The notes beneath the pieces were generated by a model. That model saw only the letters and a program-made list of their open reading frames with translations, was not told the DNA's origin and did not search any database. The translations under genes and the position numbers were made by a program. From the NCBI GenBank assembly GCA_963669155.1, contig OZ022576.1, positions 37,851,807 through 37,915,806 on the forward strand: 64,000 nt of DNA. Direction: 5' to 3'. The DNA comes from Arbacia lixula (lineage: Eukaryota > Echinodermata > Echinoidea > Arbacioida > Arbaciidae). Shown here one piece after another: positions 57,236-64,000 of the stretch. The stretch's first letter is position 1. Every line of letters begins with the position of its first letter.

Positions 57236-59004
57236 AGGTGGGAGGGATGGGATTAGCTGAGTGGTTTTGTAGGATTTATCAGCACGATGTAGTTTGGGGG
57301 AAATATGTTCGTTTGTAGGTAGGCTACAAGCATGTACTGTAAGAAAGTGTAAATTAATGCAATAATACATGTACTAATGTTTGTTATAATGATTTGTAAT
57401 GGAAACAAATCTTTAAAATCCATGCTCGTACAAATACATTATATCATATTATGTATTAAATTCATGTATTGTGCGTTTTAAAAACTTGCTGAAAGTTATT
57501 TGCCTTCAAATGAACCACATTTAGAGTAATTAGTGATTAAATCACAAATCCTCAAATTGTTCGGGCCAAACATTTGGAGGATTTGTGAATTAATAACTAA
57601 TTACTCCCAATAAGGATCATTTGAAGGCAAATAATTTTCAGCAAGTTTTTAAACTGCCCAATTCATGAATTTAAGACCATTGGTAAGAAGATTGCTCACG
57701 ATGACCTGTTTGAAGGCTTTTTATCTACCATCTACAGTACCACCACCCAGGTAATCGATTGCTACTCCAGGGTTGTCACCATCTGTGATCTGAAAGCTTT
57801 GCTGGGTGTCACAAATTACTATATATCTCCGATAAGAGCTTCAATACCTACAATGTCACAGTCGGCGCCAAGCAGGTAGTCGATTGGTACTGCAGATTCA
57901 TATCTGCTGCAGCCGTGCACGGCTGTTTCAAAGCTTTGCTTGATGTCACTCATCGTATACAGATACATAATCAGGCCAAACTAAAACACAAATAAAACTT
58001 AAGCAAATACTTACAATGTCACAGCTAGCACCATCCAGGTAGTCGATTGGTACACCAGAGTCGTCCCCGTCTCTGATGCAGCCGAGCACGGCTGTCTGAA
58101 AGCTTTGCTGGATGTCACTCATCTTATAGAGACACAGAGCAGACTCCGCCGTAGATGCCCCGTCTCCAAACACAGCGTACAGGACGCCATCGGTGCTGTT
58201 GATACCCAATGAGTCAGCTAGCTGAGATCCTGCTTGACCAATGTGAGCTGCCTGGATCACGGTGTGAGACCCGCACTGGAGTTCTATCTCAGTGTAGGAT
58301 TCAAATCTGTAATCTAGTGAATTAGGGCACAGCCGTCCAATGTATACTCCATCATTCCTTTGCATGAAATAGTACAAAAAATCCTTGTAGAAAATAACTT
58401 GCAGGAACATATTTTCAGTTGTACCATGTGAAAATATAGTTTCTCTGAAAAGTAATTCTGCCACATCATGTTTTGATACAACTTGAACATCATTACTAAC
58501 TCCAGTAAACAAGTACAGTGCATCATTCAGGCTACCGGTAGTAATATCAGCACCCAGGACCACGATTCCTACAGTGAGTGCGTCTTCTGTGGCCACAGTG
58601 CGCTGCCAGTCTAATCCAGCGTGCCTTATCACATCAGCCGAGATATCCTCCAAGCTCCTCGTCTCACAATAGCCATCACAGCCCCCACACGTGATGAGTC
58701 TATTCTCAGGTGATGGGGCAACAACAAGGAGCTTGTTATCATTGAAGTTGTCTTCATCGTCCCCAGTGCATGGTCCTAGAGTCACAGTCTGTTTGAGAGT
58801 CAGGTCCGAGCTGAGCTGATAGAGTCTTTCACGAGCTCCGATGTAGACATCTCCTGTGACGTTATTGATGGCGAGGTGGTTGAAAGGCAGGGAGGGGTCG
58901 GGACTGGTGAAGGAGGACACCAGGTATGAGGAGAGGGGAGCAGACTCGGTCAGGTGAGCCAGATACAGAATATTGGTAGTGAGCACCAAGATTGACATGG
59001 CCAT
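32287..59004 (-). CDS. Plexin copy B, complete gene (36 coding segments)
   Basis: Plexins are single-pass semaphorin receptors whose cytoplasmic part is a split GAP domain for Ras/Rap GTPases with an inserted Rho-binding domain. The exons listed separately join in phase to 1834 codons, a normal plexin length. Order: signal peptide (1-22), sema (about 25-455), PSI1 (about 458-510), PSI2 (about 612-657), PSI3 (about 769-818), IPT repeats (about 819-1220), membrane helix (about 1231-1252), GAP part 1 (about 1260-1480), Rho-binding domain (about 1494-1594), GAP part 2 (about 1623-1834). The start is the first ATG of a long open exon and is followed by a hydrophobic leader. GAP arginines are mostly lost (see findings). 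The vertebrate-style class (A-D) cannot be decided by eye. The coordinates span introns; coding bases are only in the exon entries. Confidence 0.93.
32662..32821. mobile_element. Foldback element in the last intron of copy B
   Basis: GGGCCAAGTTGCATATA pairs with TATATGCAACATGGCCC, and ACTTACCATTAATAG and CTACCATGG pair with their complements near 32756-32785. It ends 20 bp from the exon 34 donor. Confidence 0.8.
32842..32982 (-). CDS. Copy B exon 34: GAP segment 2
   Basis: 141 nt, phase 0, residues 1760-1806. [20 protein letters not shown] then DMARRPW and ECAEVSK, matching plexin ...VERYYADIAKMP... and YLAEQSR. Acceptor TCTCCAG, donor GTGATG. A foldback element starts about 20 bp past the donor. 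Confidence 0.87.
33414..33552 (-). CDS. Copy B exon 33: GAP segment 2
   Basis: 139 nt, phase 2 to 0, residues 1713-1759. [20 protein letters not shown], then [14 protein letters not shown]. It matches plexin [20 protein letters not shown], but the catalytic arginine of LPLRFW is Glu or missing. Donor GTGAGA. Confidence 0.9.
33909..34072 (-). CDS. Copy B exon 32: GAP segment 2
   Basis: 164 nt, phase 0 to 2, residues 1659-1713. [20 protein letters not shown], then [12 protein letters not shown] and DIWKRN, matching plexin KFVDDLFETIFSTAHR, IKYMFDFLDEQA and RHTWKSN. Confidence 0.9.
34698..34805 (-). CDS. Copy B exon 31: start of GAP segment 2, GC donor
   Basis: 108 nt, phase 0, residues 1623-1658. 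It ends TIPHMLQTK, aligned with plexin YLTRLLATK. The best 3' end is AAG|GCAAGA, a GC donor. A GT donor 21 nt downstream would add ARIVGRK, which other plexins lack. Confidence 0.72.
35041..35124 (-). CDS. Copy B exon 30: variable linker to GAP segment 2
   Basis: 84 nt, phase 0, residues 1595-1622. [20 protein letters not shown] then KVDAIHLK, where IHLK takes the place of plexin LWHLVK. The acceptor is CTTACAG; the alternative TTATAG at 35139-35140 depends on the exon 29 donor. Confidence 0.65.
35761..35808 (-). CDS. Copy B exon 29: end of the Rho-binding domain
   Basis: 48 nt if the GTAGAT donor is used, residues 1579-1594: [16 protein letters not shown], matching plexin VTDGSSVALVPKQTS. 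A GTGTAG donor 2 nt earlier, paired with a different acceptor for exon 30 (35138), would also keep frame. The 3' boundary is therefore uncertain. Confidence 0.7.
36292..36392 (-). CDS. Copy B exon 28: Rho-binding domain
   Basis: 101 nt, phase 1 to 0, residues 1545-1578. [20 protein letters not shown] and RLNTLQSYK, equivalent to plexin LEWRQGRMARIILQDED...RLNTLAHYQ. Acceptor ATACAG, donor GTCAGT. Confidence 0.9.
36455..36575. repeat. Imperfect inverted repeat, copy B intron 27
   Basis: GGAAGTAGGAGAC and GCAATTGGAATTA face GGTCTCCTGCTTCC and GCAATTCCAATTAATT. It is probably a decayed foldback element, followed by a CA/TA-rich microsatellite (about 36590-36690). Confidence 0.55.
37366..37519 (-). 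CDS. Copy B exon 27: Rho-binding domain
   Basis: 154 nt, phase 0 to 1, residues 1494-1545. [20 protein letters not shown] then [19 protein letters not shown] gives the ubiquitin-like fold start (LDCDTVTQAKEKLLDA in other plexins). Donor GTAAAT. Confidence 0.9.
37505..37805. repeat. 30-bp minisatellite, copy B intron 26
   Basis: About ten units of 30 bp (CTACATAAGGTGTCAACAAC then ATACACCAAG), some diverged. The period is a multiple of three, so it reads as an open repeat peptide on both strands. It lies between Rho-binding and GAP exons and is not coding. Confidence 0.88.
37840..37986 (-). CDS. Copy B exon 26: end of GAP segment 1
   Basis: 147 nt, phase 0, residues 1445-1493. [20 protein letters not shown] then ITGEAYYTL is the strongly conserved plexin motif ([22 protein letters not shown]). 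There is no counterpart for copy A in the window. Confidence 0.93.
38474..38540 (-). CDS. Copy B exon 25: GAP segment 1
   Basis: 67 nt, phase 2 to 0, residues 1422-1444. [20 protein letters not shown], matching plexin ESVAEKMLTNWFTFLLYKF. Copy A homology ends 33 nt into this exon. Confidence 0.87.
38969..39046 (-). CDS. Copy B exon 24: GAP segment 1, around the arginine finger
   Basis: 78 nt, phase 2 to 2, residues 1396-1422. It ends CGDMFC plus a split Arg codon (CG|A). This aligns CRSNS with plexin RRTES, so only one of the two C1 arginines is kept. Donor GTATGT. Confidence 0.82.
39349..39414 (-). CDS. Copy B exon 23: GAP segment 1
   Basis: 66 nt, phase 2 to 2, residues 1374-1396. [20 protein letters not shown]. 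Donor GTAAGT. Confidence 0.83.
40235..40350 (-). CDS. Copy B exon 22: GAP segment 1
   Basis: 116 nt, phase 0 to 2, residues 1336-1374, apparently identical in protein to copy [21 protein letters not shown], then [16 protein letters not shown]. Confidence 0.88.
40921..41081 (-). CDS. Copy B exon 21: start of GAP segment 1
   Basis: 161 nt, phase 1 to 0, residues 1282-1335. [16 protein letters not shown] and [20 protein letters not shown]. Acceptor CATCTAG, donor GTAACA. Confidence 0.9.
41398..42210. mobile_element. About 810-bp DNA element ending in a palindrome, copy B intron 20
   Basis: Copy B has this where copy A has none (A: GCACGTAGAGAGG, B: GCACTTA...TTTAGAGAGG). The left side carries CCTTTTTATAGTG and TTACCCCG; the right side has CGGGGTAACTCTCACTATAA. 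Possible 3-bp TTA target duplications would suit the PIF/Harbinger type, but this is weak. A 95-codon open frame (41512-41799, minus) of unknown function lies inside. Confidence 0.6.
42115..42210. repeat. Perfect 96-bp palindrome without spacer
   Basis: The 48 bases from TAAATATTTTTCGACC to CCGGATCAGGTCC are followed immediately by their exact reverse complement. It ends 16 bp before the exon 20 donor of copy B. It can form a 48-bp hairpin in RNA. Confidence 0.93.
42227..42452 (-). CDS. Copy B exon 20: membrane helix and juxtamembrane segment
   Basis: 226 nt, phase 0 to 1, residues 1207-1282. The helix [20 protein letters not shown] lies at about 1231-1252, followed by WKQRK and the helical [14 protein letters not shown]. 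The donor lies 16 bp from the end of a palindromic insertion. Confidence 0.9.
42827..43024 (-). CDS. Copy B exon 19: IPT4
   Basis: 198 nt, phase 0, residues 1141-1206 if the microexon is used. [20 protein letters not shown] and [20 protein letters not shown]. Donor GTAATA. Confidence 0.85.
43074..43094 (-). CDS. Copy B tentative 21-nt microexon in IPT4
   Basis: Acceptor CCTTTTAG, then VDDGAVL, then a weak donor GTACAG, phase 0 on both sides. Inserted between LELK (exon 18) and GSNL (exon 19), it nearly restores the spacing seen in other plexins (LELK, about 8 residues, GRNLL). The region between it and exon 19 has a stop in that frame, so it cannot be a simple extension of exon 19. Confidence 0.45.
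43613..43849 (-). CDS. Copy B exon 18: IPT3 end and start of IPT4
   Basis: 237 nt, phase 0, residues 1055-1133. [18 protein letters not shown], the basic stretch SRRKRA, and [19 protein letters not shown], ending LELK. Confidence 0.87.
44235..44334 (-). CDS. Copy B exon 17: IPT3
   Basis: 100 nt, phase 2 to 0, residues 1021-1054. [20 protein letters not shown]. Acceptor TTTCAAG, donor GTAAGC. Confidence 0.87.
44830..45003 (-). CDS. Copy B exon 16: IPT2 end and start of IPT3
   Basis: 174 nt, phase 2 to 2, residues 963-1021. It contains the [20 protein letters not shown] stretch. Donor GTAAGT. Confidence 0.87.
45347..45480 (-). CDS. Copy B exon 15: IPT2
   Basis: 134 nt, phase 0 to 2, residues 919-963. 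[20 protein letters not shown] then [14 protein letters not shown]. Donor GTGAGT. Confidence 0.9.
46330..46438 (-). CDS. Copy B exon 14: IPT1 end
   Basis: 109 nt, phase 2 to 0, residues 882-918. [20 protein letters not shown], ending SDQSFMYR. Donor GTACGT. Confidence 0.86.
47093..47247 (-). CDS. Copy B exon 13: IPT1
   Basis: 155 nt, phase 0 to 2, residues 831-882. [20 protein letters not shown] then [16 protein letters not shown]. Donor GTAAGG. Confidence 0.88.
47399..47579. mobile_element. 181-bp foldback MITE, copy B intron 12
   Basis: Arms of about 75 bp, starting ACGGGTGTTTCACCAAGCTG and ending in the complement CAGCTTGGTGAAACACCCGT, around a loop of about 30 bp. The matching copy A intron lacks it. 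Confidence 0.85.
48055..48245 (-). CDS. Copy B exon 12: third PSI domain
   Basis: 191 nt, phase 1 to 0, residues 767-830. [20 protein letters not shown] and [16 protein letters not shown]. Donor GTAAGA. Confidence 0.9.
48534..48624 (-). CDS. Copy B exon 11: linker before PSI3
   Basis: 91 nt, phase 0 to 1, residues 737-767. [20 protein letters not shown]; copy A has Trp where this has Leu before NG. Confidence 0.86.
48971..49069 (-). CDS. Copy B exon 10: PSI2-PSI3 linker
   Basis: 99 nt, phase 0, residues 704-736. [19 protein letters not shown], ending VVCPERL. Donor GTAAGG. Confidence 0.87.
49231..49368 (-). CDS. Copy B exon 9: PSI2-PSI3 linker
   Basis: 138 nt, phase 0, residues 658-703. 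[20 protein letters not shown], ending NLPTDQAK before AAG|GTAAGA. Confidence 0.87.
49688..49802 (-). CDS. Copy B exon 8: second PSI domain
   Basis: 115 nt, phase 2 to 0, residues 619-657. [20 protein letters not shown]. Acceptor TTTTCAG, donor GTAAGT. Confidence 0.9.
50227..50326 (-). CDS. Copy B exon 7: linker before PSI2
   Basis: 100 nt, phase 1 to 2, residues 586-619. [20 protein letters not shown] and [11 protein letters not shown]. Donor GTATGT. Confidence 0.86.
50781..50934 (-). CDS. Copy B exon 6: PSI1-PSI2 linker
   Basis: 154 nt, phase 0 to 1, residues 535-586. [17 protein letters not shown] with conserved cysteines. Donor GTTAGT. Confidence 0.86.
51409..51541 (-). CDS. Copy B exon 5: first PSI domain, end
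   Basis: 133 nt, phase 2 to 0, residues 490-534. It reads [18 protein letters not shown], then [18 protein letters not shown]. Donor GTCAGT, as in copy A. Confidence 0.87.
51918..52091. mobile_element. Foldback MITE with RFX-like site, copy B intron 4
   Basis: The left arm AGGGCCATTCTCATT pairs with the right arm AATGAGAATGACCCT, and inner arms AATCGCGAAGTTA and TAACTTCGCGATT also pair. It contains GTTGCCTAGCAAC at 51983-51995. Absent from copy A. Confidence 0.8.
52167..52282 (-). CDS. Copy B exon 4: first PSI domain, start
   Basis: 116 nt, phase 0 to 2, residues 452-490. [13 protein letters not shown] and CGWCTLEAR. Acceptor CTCGCAG. Confidence 0.9.
52636..52978. mobile_element. CpG-rich foldback-like insertion, copy B intron 3
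   Basis: The ends ATAGCGAGCTTTCGTT and AACGAAAGCTCCCTAT are inverted copies. The interior is far more GC- and CpG-rich than its surroundings and contains TGCGCATGCGCCA, CCAATCAGCG and GATGACGTC. Copy A lacks it. Confidence 0.7.
53030..53167 (-). CDS. Copy B exon 3: end of the sema domain
   Basis: 138 nt, phase 0, residues 406-451. It contains [20 protein letters not shown] and ends [10 protein letters not shown]. Donor GTATGT. Confidence 0.9.
53828..54052 (-). CDS. Copy B exon 2: sema domain
   Basis: 225 nt, phase 0, residues 331-405. It reads [20 protein letters not shown] and ends [16 protein letters not shown]. It is separated from exon 1 by an intron of about 4 kb that holds a LINE. Confidence 0.9.
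54129..54400. mobile_element. Short interspersed insertion with TTCA tail, copy B intron 1
   Basis: Starts with a GTTCA/CTTCA tandem run, then TTTATTTTAGCCCGGTGACC and a non-coding body. Copy A has continuous sequence at this point. It may be the antisense 3' end of a LINE or SINE with a TGAA-type tail. Family not identified. Confidence 0.5.
54454..54494. repeat. (TG)n microsatellite
   Basis: About 20 TG units in copy B intron 1. Similar runs abut the LINE at 55061-55116 and 57174-57234. Confidence 0.92.
55120..57170 (+). mobile_element. 5'-truncated L1/Tx1-type LINE fragment, copy B intron 1
   Basis: This is the 3' part of a LINE ORF2, antisense to the plexin gene. It begins after a (TG)n run with [20 protein letters not shown], the stretch that follows the reverse transcriptase palm in L1-like elements, and includes [14 protein letters not shown] and a C-terminal zinc-finger-like [19 protein letters not shown]. 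The frame closes at 56285, and the natural C-terminus continues in another frame to about 56485, so one frameshift is present. A G/T-rich 3' region and a short A run follow. No endonuclease or catalytic RT motifs remain. It is inert. Confidence 0.85.
57174..57234. repeat. (TG)n microsatellite at the LINE 3' end
   Basis: An A run followed by about 30 TG units, with two interruptions, directly after the LINE 3' region. A matching A-run plus TG junction lies before the LINE at about 55046-55116. Confidence 0.9.
57473..57655. mobile_element. Foldback MITE, copy B intron 1
   Basis: Left arm TTTTAAAAACTTGCTGAAA and TTTGCCTTCAAATG; right arm CATTTGAAGGCAAA and TTTCAGCAAGTTTTTAAA. The centre holds further inverted copies (ACAAATCCTCAAAT and ATTTGGAGGATTTGT). 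Non-coding. Confidence 0.8.
57728..58122 (-). repeat. Mini-exon array in copy B (3 units)
   Basis: Unit 1 is the exon 1 end (ATG at 58120-58122). Unit 2 (57852-57953) is a 102-nt open copy, [17 protein letters not shown] at its start, with a GTAGGT donor and the TATACG altered acceptor. Unit 3 (about 57728-57830) is degenerate. Copy A has matching proximal and distal units plus about seven more between them. Confidence 0.85.
58015..59004 (-). CDS. Copy B exon 1: signal peptide and most of the sema domain
   Basis: 990 nt, residues 1-330, the same size and phase as in copy A. Leader [20 protein letters not shown]; sema stretches [20 protein letters not shown] and [20 protein letters not shown]. 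Donor ATT|GTAAGT. Confidence 0.92.
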
Positions 59005-59192
59005 CTTGACTGCTGAGTCGGTTGTCTAGTCTGTCATAGATGGCTTGTAATGTGGTACCCGCAGGGTGCTATAGGTTGGATGTCGATACCTGCGTGTGTG
59101 ATTACAAAAAACATAAAGGCCTATGAATGGCATTTATTTCATGTCAGTATATTCCAAGCGTTTGTGTTAATATACAAATATTTCATGACCAT

Positions 59193-59345
59193 GAGGGATC
59201 TTGTGGAATCTATTTGCACCGAGGTTAAGTGGAGGGCGTGCGGTACTATTTTCCCGAGACCGCAGGTCGAGGGAAAATGGTACTGCACGCCCTCCACTTC
59301 ACCGAGGGGACCAATAGATTCCACAAAGTTCCCGAAAAAAGACCA
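59193..59345. mobile_element. Foldback element upstream of copy B
   Basis: ATCTTGTGGAATCTATTTGC and AGTGGAGGGCGTGCGGTAC face GTACTGCACGCCCTCCACT and AATAGATTCCACAAAGTTC. Half copies of one arm also occur near 23290 and 60965 in the shared upstream DNA. Confidence 0.75.
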
Positions 59346-62300
59346 TGAAATATTTGTTTTATATCCTTCATTAATATATTCTTTGTCCATTAATTTAATC
59401 TTTACGATGGACGGTGTAATACAGTGCGCATACTCTAAGCTCCGCCAACGCAGGAGCCCGATTCAGATGTTTTGTTATTTCCTGCGGCTTGAGCAAACCA
59501 ACGGAAATTGAAGTTGCACCTCGGCCGCAACACCGCGGGAGTTCCGGCAGCGCGCCCAATGAATTTCCGCTAAAACGCCAAAAACCAGCTGGAAAGAAAT
59601 GTGTCGCGTAGATTTTGCGTGTCGTGCATTTACCTGGGATGAATCAATGAAAATTGTATCGATCACCGATAGCCCGGATATCGATAGTCCAGAGGGAAAA
59701 AGAGGACTATTTTTGACATGACGTCACGAAATAGTACTTTTTTTCCCTCTGACGTCATGAAATAGTACTTTTCTTCCCTCTGAGCTCTCTTCCTTCAAAT
59801 AGTTCATCTATTTGTGGTCATGTGACACCCTTTCAACCAATCAATGAACTGGAATATATTAATGAGGGATATAACTTCATATATTAATCTCCTGGAATCT
59901 CCTGGAATCTGCTCTCACCTCCTGGAATATATGTTGCCTATGTATGTTAAACATTTTTACCAGTGGAATAGCCTCCCTATTGGGCGGTGTATATTAGAAA
60001 TACTTTATATTAAGGTATTAAGGGAAGGTTGGGGGTGGAGCGTGATTTTTTTCACCTAAGGTGCTAAACGAAATACATCTTTTTGTGATTTGTACATATT
60101 TCACGGTGCAAAATATGCCTCAATGCATGACATAGTGAGCGCTAACCTTCAGAAGTGGGTGCAGTATGATTTCTGTAGTTGATATTTATGTTGAAATCTC
60201 AAGGAGGCACTGTTGCAAGGGGAGGAGGGGTGGGGGTTATCGCGAGATATTAGCACATGAGCACTGGCTGAAGGAATTTCTCTAAAGACCACATTCCAAC
60301 CCCAGTTATAGGGCATAATCCTGTCATTGTGGGGAATCAACTTTTTTCATAATCATTTTGCTCTCAAAGGACAGGATACATTAAAATGATAACCAATGTT
60401 GTTATTTCGAGTTGCATTGGCATTTGTATTCTTAGAGGATTGGTTTCCGTTTAAAGATGTGGACAATATTAATTTCCATACAAAGGTGACTTTAAAAAAA
60501 GGTGGTTTGCAATTTTGAAGTAGCACGTACAGCTCTAACGGGCCGCATTCTCGAATGGCACTAAGGGACATTTACCTCCGCGAGAGGGGCACCCTTGCTT
60601 CTCATTTCTATGTCATTCATACAAGGGATCACACAGGAGCGTGGATAGTTGGAAATGGGGTGTGTATTCCCCCCCCCCCCCCCCCCCCCCCCCCGCTGTA
60701 TGTAGACCTTCCCCCTCATTTTCGGGAAGTAAATAAAGAAAAAGTATCATATCCCTCATTAAAATAATCCTGTCCTTTTGATTGGTTAAGAGCACCGCAC
60801 GTGATCAAAGATAGTTCTACTATCTCTGGAAAAGATATTGTTCCGTCCTCCGAACCCTCTGACGTCACATTTTCGGAGGGCCGAAAAGTACTATCCGTGA
60901 CGTCAGAGGGCGGATAGTACTTTTCAAGAGGCGTCAATGTCCGCGTGTCGGTCCCTGTTGTTATACAAATATTTCATGATCATGAGGGATCTTGTGGAAT
61001 CTATTTGCGGAGGACGTACAGTACGAATACCGAGCGCCCTACACTTCCTGTTGTTTTGCTCGAACAGCAGAAAAAATAAGTGTCTTTCTCTGCATTACAA
61101 CTAATGTTAGAGGGATATTTCGAAGTTGCGATATTTTGCGTCCTGCTTGGCCTATTGTAAAGTCTCGATGAGCGATATAAAACAAATATATACCGCCTTC
61201 AGCTCGACACACTAGTGAAATATATCCGTATGAGGTGACTACGATTGTATGATGGGGGGGGGGGGCATATTCACCGCCCATACGATTCGAGACGAAAACA
61301 AGTAAGCATAATATTATACTCTTACACTATTTCACACTTACTTTGATGCTATATACTTTCAAAATTAAAATGCTAAAACATTTTGAGTAAAAACTTCCTA
61401 AAAAGCTATCAGCCTGTCAATACCTATCGCAAGAAACGTGAGTATCCTGAAATGCCGCATCGTTTACGTGTATTATTAATGGGATTTTCCTGATCGAATT
61501 TGTGTTCGATTTTAAGGTGGGGGAAGGGGGGGGGGGTGGGGGAAGAAAAACAAGAGAAGAAAGTTGTAGCTTGTTTGTTCGTATCTTTTATGTTTGAAGT
61601 GGACTCTTAACAACATAATTATATTTTCTTTAAAGGCTTCCCTAGATGTTTAGTGGAACTAGGTCCGAAAAAAGGGTGTCTTCATTTCGATCGTATTTTG
61701 TAGTGCTGACGGCATGCACATCGTGATCAAACTGACATCTCCAGTAGGCGACAGAAGCAATCACCGAGCAGGTAAACATGCAAGAAGTTTGGAGAAAACG
61801 GACTTTTATGTCGGCGTATAATTTTGACATTCGCCGAAAATGTGATTTTGTTATAGCTTAGAATTTCAAGACGATAATTGAAACTTGCCATTTTTGACTC
61901 GCAGTTGCGTAGCTTGACCCAAAGTGTTGTGCCGACGGTGATGTACAGTATGTAGTCACACATGTGATACGCTGCATTGCGTTCTACTACGCATTTTTGC
62001 CACTGCGCCGAGTAAGGAGACCGCAGTGAGAATGGGCCTTTTCTGATGGGGCTACGCCCCTCAAAAAATAGTGACAATCGAAGTCACCTCATGCGGATAG
62101 ATATCACTGGGTTGTCTGGCTGCTGTATATATTTGCATAACAGTTATTATGGTTAAAACTATCCAATGTTGCTAATATCATATGAGTAATCCTGTATATT
62201 TTGTGAAATTTATTAAAATCATATTTCGTGTTTTTCATTTTATTTTGAAACAGCATGACAGTGCGGTGTGTGTGTTTCTTTTTTTTAATTCAATTCAATT

Positions 62301-63729
62301 CAAAAGCATACTGAAAAAGAAAGTCCGGAGACTCATAACATTCAGTTTACAAATAAAATACAATCATTTACCTAGATAAATCATGTACATAACAGATAAC
62401 TACAAAACTTAATTGTAACAAACTAAAAAAAAAACCAGACTAGCAAATAATTATAGGTTTGAATTTGATCAGCGATTGTTCATAGATTGTTTAAGGAAAG
62501 TGAGGAGACTTATAACATTTAGTGTGCAAATCAAATACAATTATCTAAATGAGTAAATTATATATAATGTACATACAGATAATAACTAAAACCTTTGACC
62601 TTTCTTGTATGTTTATGTCTAGGTCTTTTGGGAGTTAGAGGACGTGATCAATGTAAAATGGATATTAATTGTTAACAGGTTCCATCGTTTCTTATTGGAA
62701 GATTTATTTTTTCCTTGAATATGTTGAGTGTCAGATTAAATAATGTTCATGACTTTGCAGCCCAACAATTCAATTTGCAGCAAGTACTAATGAAGCGTAT
62801 ACTGTAATATAATCCCACATATGTTGTGTACTGTATGATTTTCCCCCTTTTCTGGTTTTGATGAAAGAAAAATCTTTTTCATAGTAGAATGTGTGTAAAA
62901 GCACAGAAAAAGGTATACCTGTATATTCCCTTTGAGAAAACCAAATCTATATTCCTTTGAGAAAATCAAATATTTAAAATGAAATAGTCCACAACTTATA
63001 GCAGAGTATCTCGCAGGTCACAGTTAAAACTTAAAAAAAAAACTTTCGTATCCTTTGACGGATTTTCGTCAAACCTCTACTAATGTTTTTCTTTCGTATT
63101 TCTCTTTTTATTAAAACCCACTTAACTTCAGGGTTCATTTTAACCAAATTCCTGTTTTTATCTTTGTTTCCTAAAATACAAAATAAAAAGGACTCTACGA
63201 GTTTACTTCGCTATAAATTCATTACTTGTTGGCCTACACGTGAAATTGTGCAGTTCATTCAAACAAGAGTGTGTTGTTAACAAAAGAAGAAAAAGAAATT
63301 TTCAAATATTTTTCAAAATATTTTACCGTTACAGTTTACTTATTTTGTTGTATTAAGCGCAACTTGTACCCAAATATAGATAATACAACAGATGAAAATG
63401 TTTGATTACCTAAATAATATATAGTCTGAAGGACTAAGCATCTTAAGAACTCAACAATATTGTTTTCCTGTCTTGGTATGTAATAATCATTGAATACCAT
63501 TTAGATCAACCAGAAATATCCCATTGCAAAGTCACCAAGATGGTGTTTTTTAGTCACTTTAAGAATTTTGAGTCCCTTTAAGAATGACTTTGGAAAAACA
63601 CTTTCCACCACTGCGATATCTTTGGCATTTTTTGAAAATGCTATAGAGGTCTTTTCTTAATAATATGGCAATTTTACATTTTCTGTTGCAATAAGTGGAA
63701 GGTTGACGCCTTTTTAACCTCAATTGACC

Positions 63730-64000
63730 AGAGTAATTAAGTGTTAAATTGAATCAACTGGTAGATGTACCTGTAATGCCTGCTGGTTTCAACTGGTTCA
63801 CGAATCCACTACTAAGGTCAATTGGTTTCAACTGGAATTAACTGGTCTAATGATGTAACCAGTGAGGTCACTTGGTTTCAACTGGACCTTGCCAGTCTCT
63901 ATGATATTTATCAGTTGAGCAAGTGGGTTCAACTGATACCAGCTGATTCCAATTAAAACTAGTTGCATTTTCAACTGTTATCAACTTTACTTTTGACCTG
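63730..64000. repeat. CAACTGGT-rich repeat at the window end
   Basis: Many direct and diverged copies of TTTCAACTGG and CAACTGGT. It matches 24656-24870 upstream of copy A and is cut by the window end. Confidence 0.75.

Larger units (their letters stand above)
59005..64000. promoter_or_regulatory. Upstream region of copy B, no further gene seen
   Basis: Homologous to 22335-24877 but longer, because of copy-specific blocks at about 59145-60046 (foldback at 59193-59345 and two TGACGTCA sites at 59719 and 59750) and about 61816-63345. The latter holds a TTCAA tail and a direct repeat (near 62320 and 62505) that may come from retroelements. A poly-C run lies at 60669-60694 and the CRE inverted repeat at 60829-60926. 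Homology still holds at the window end. Confidence 0.6.

Overview
The window is eukaryotic genomic DNA dominated by one gene family: two tandem, head-to-tail plexin genes on the minus strand. Exons are short with GT-AG introns, and the introns are full of foldback DNA elements, a LINE fragment, minisatellites and microsatellites. Gene architecture, AT-rich composition and repeat style suggest a marine invertebrate, probably a deuterostome and possibly an echinoderm. That placement is an inference; nothing here fixes the species.

Copy B (59004 down to 32287) is a complete gene. I could trace 35 exons plus a tentative 21-nt microexon, in consistent phase throughout, giving 1834 codons: signal peptide, sema domain, three PSI domains, about four IPT domains, one membrane helix, and a cytoplasmic region with both GAP segments and the Rho-binding domain. 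Copy A (22334 down to about 1210) matches it exon for exon over exons 1-24. It stops 33 nt into exon 25, where homology ends at a breakpoint (about 1217, equivalent to 38508) and a stop codon follows at once. Copy A therefore predicts a receptor-like membrane plexin of about 1427 residues without a usable GAP domain or Rho-binding domain.

Layout: 1-1209, unrelated sequence left of the breakpoint; 1210-22334, copy A; 22335 to about 24877, copy A upstream DNA, homologous to the DNA upstream of copy B; about 24878-32286, intergenic DNA with microsatellites and no gene that I can support; 32287-59004, copy B; 59005-64000, copy B upstream DNA, with duplication homology still running at the window end.

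The most unusual part is the intron after exon 1. The last 108 nt of exon 1 (36 sema residues, phase 0) plus a 61-nt intron have been tandemly copied: about 10 units in copy A and 3 in copy B. Some units are still potential cassette exons, and the coding stretch for LCLYK doubles as a splice acceptor in the extra units. Other points of interest are missing GAP arginines in both copies, a 157-bp satellite with perfect DR4 and DR1 nuclear-receptor half-site arrays in copy A only, a perfect 96-bp palindrome in copy B only, and foldback insertions carrying RFX-like, NRF1-like and CRE-like motifs.
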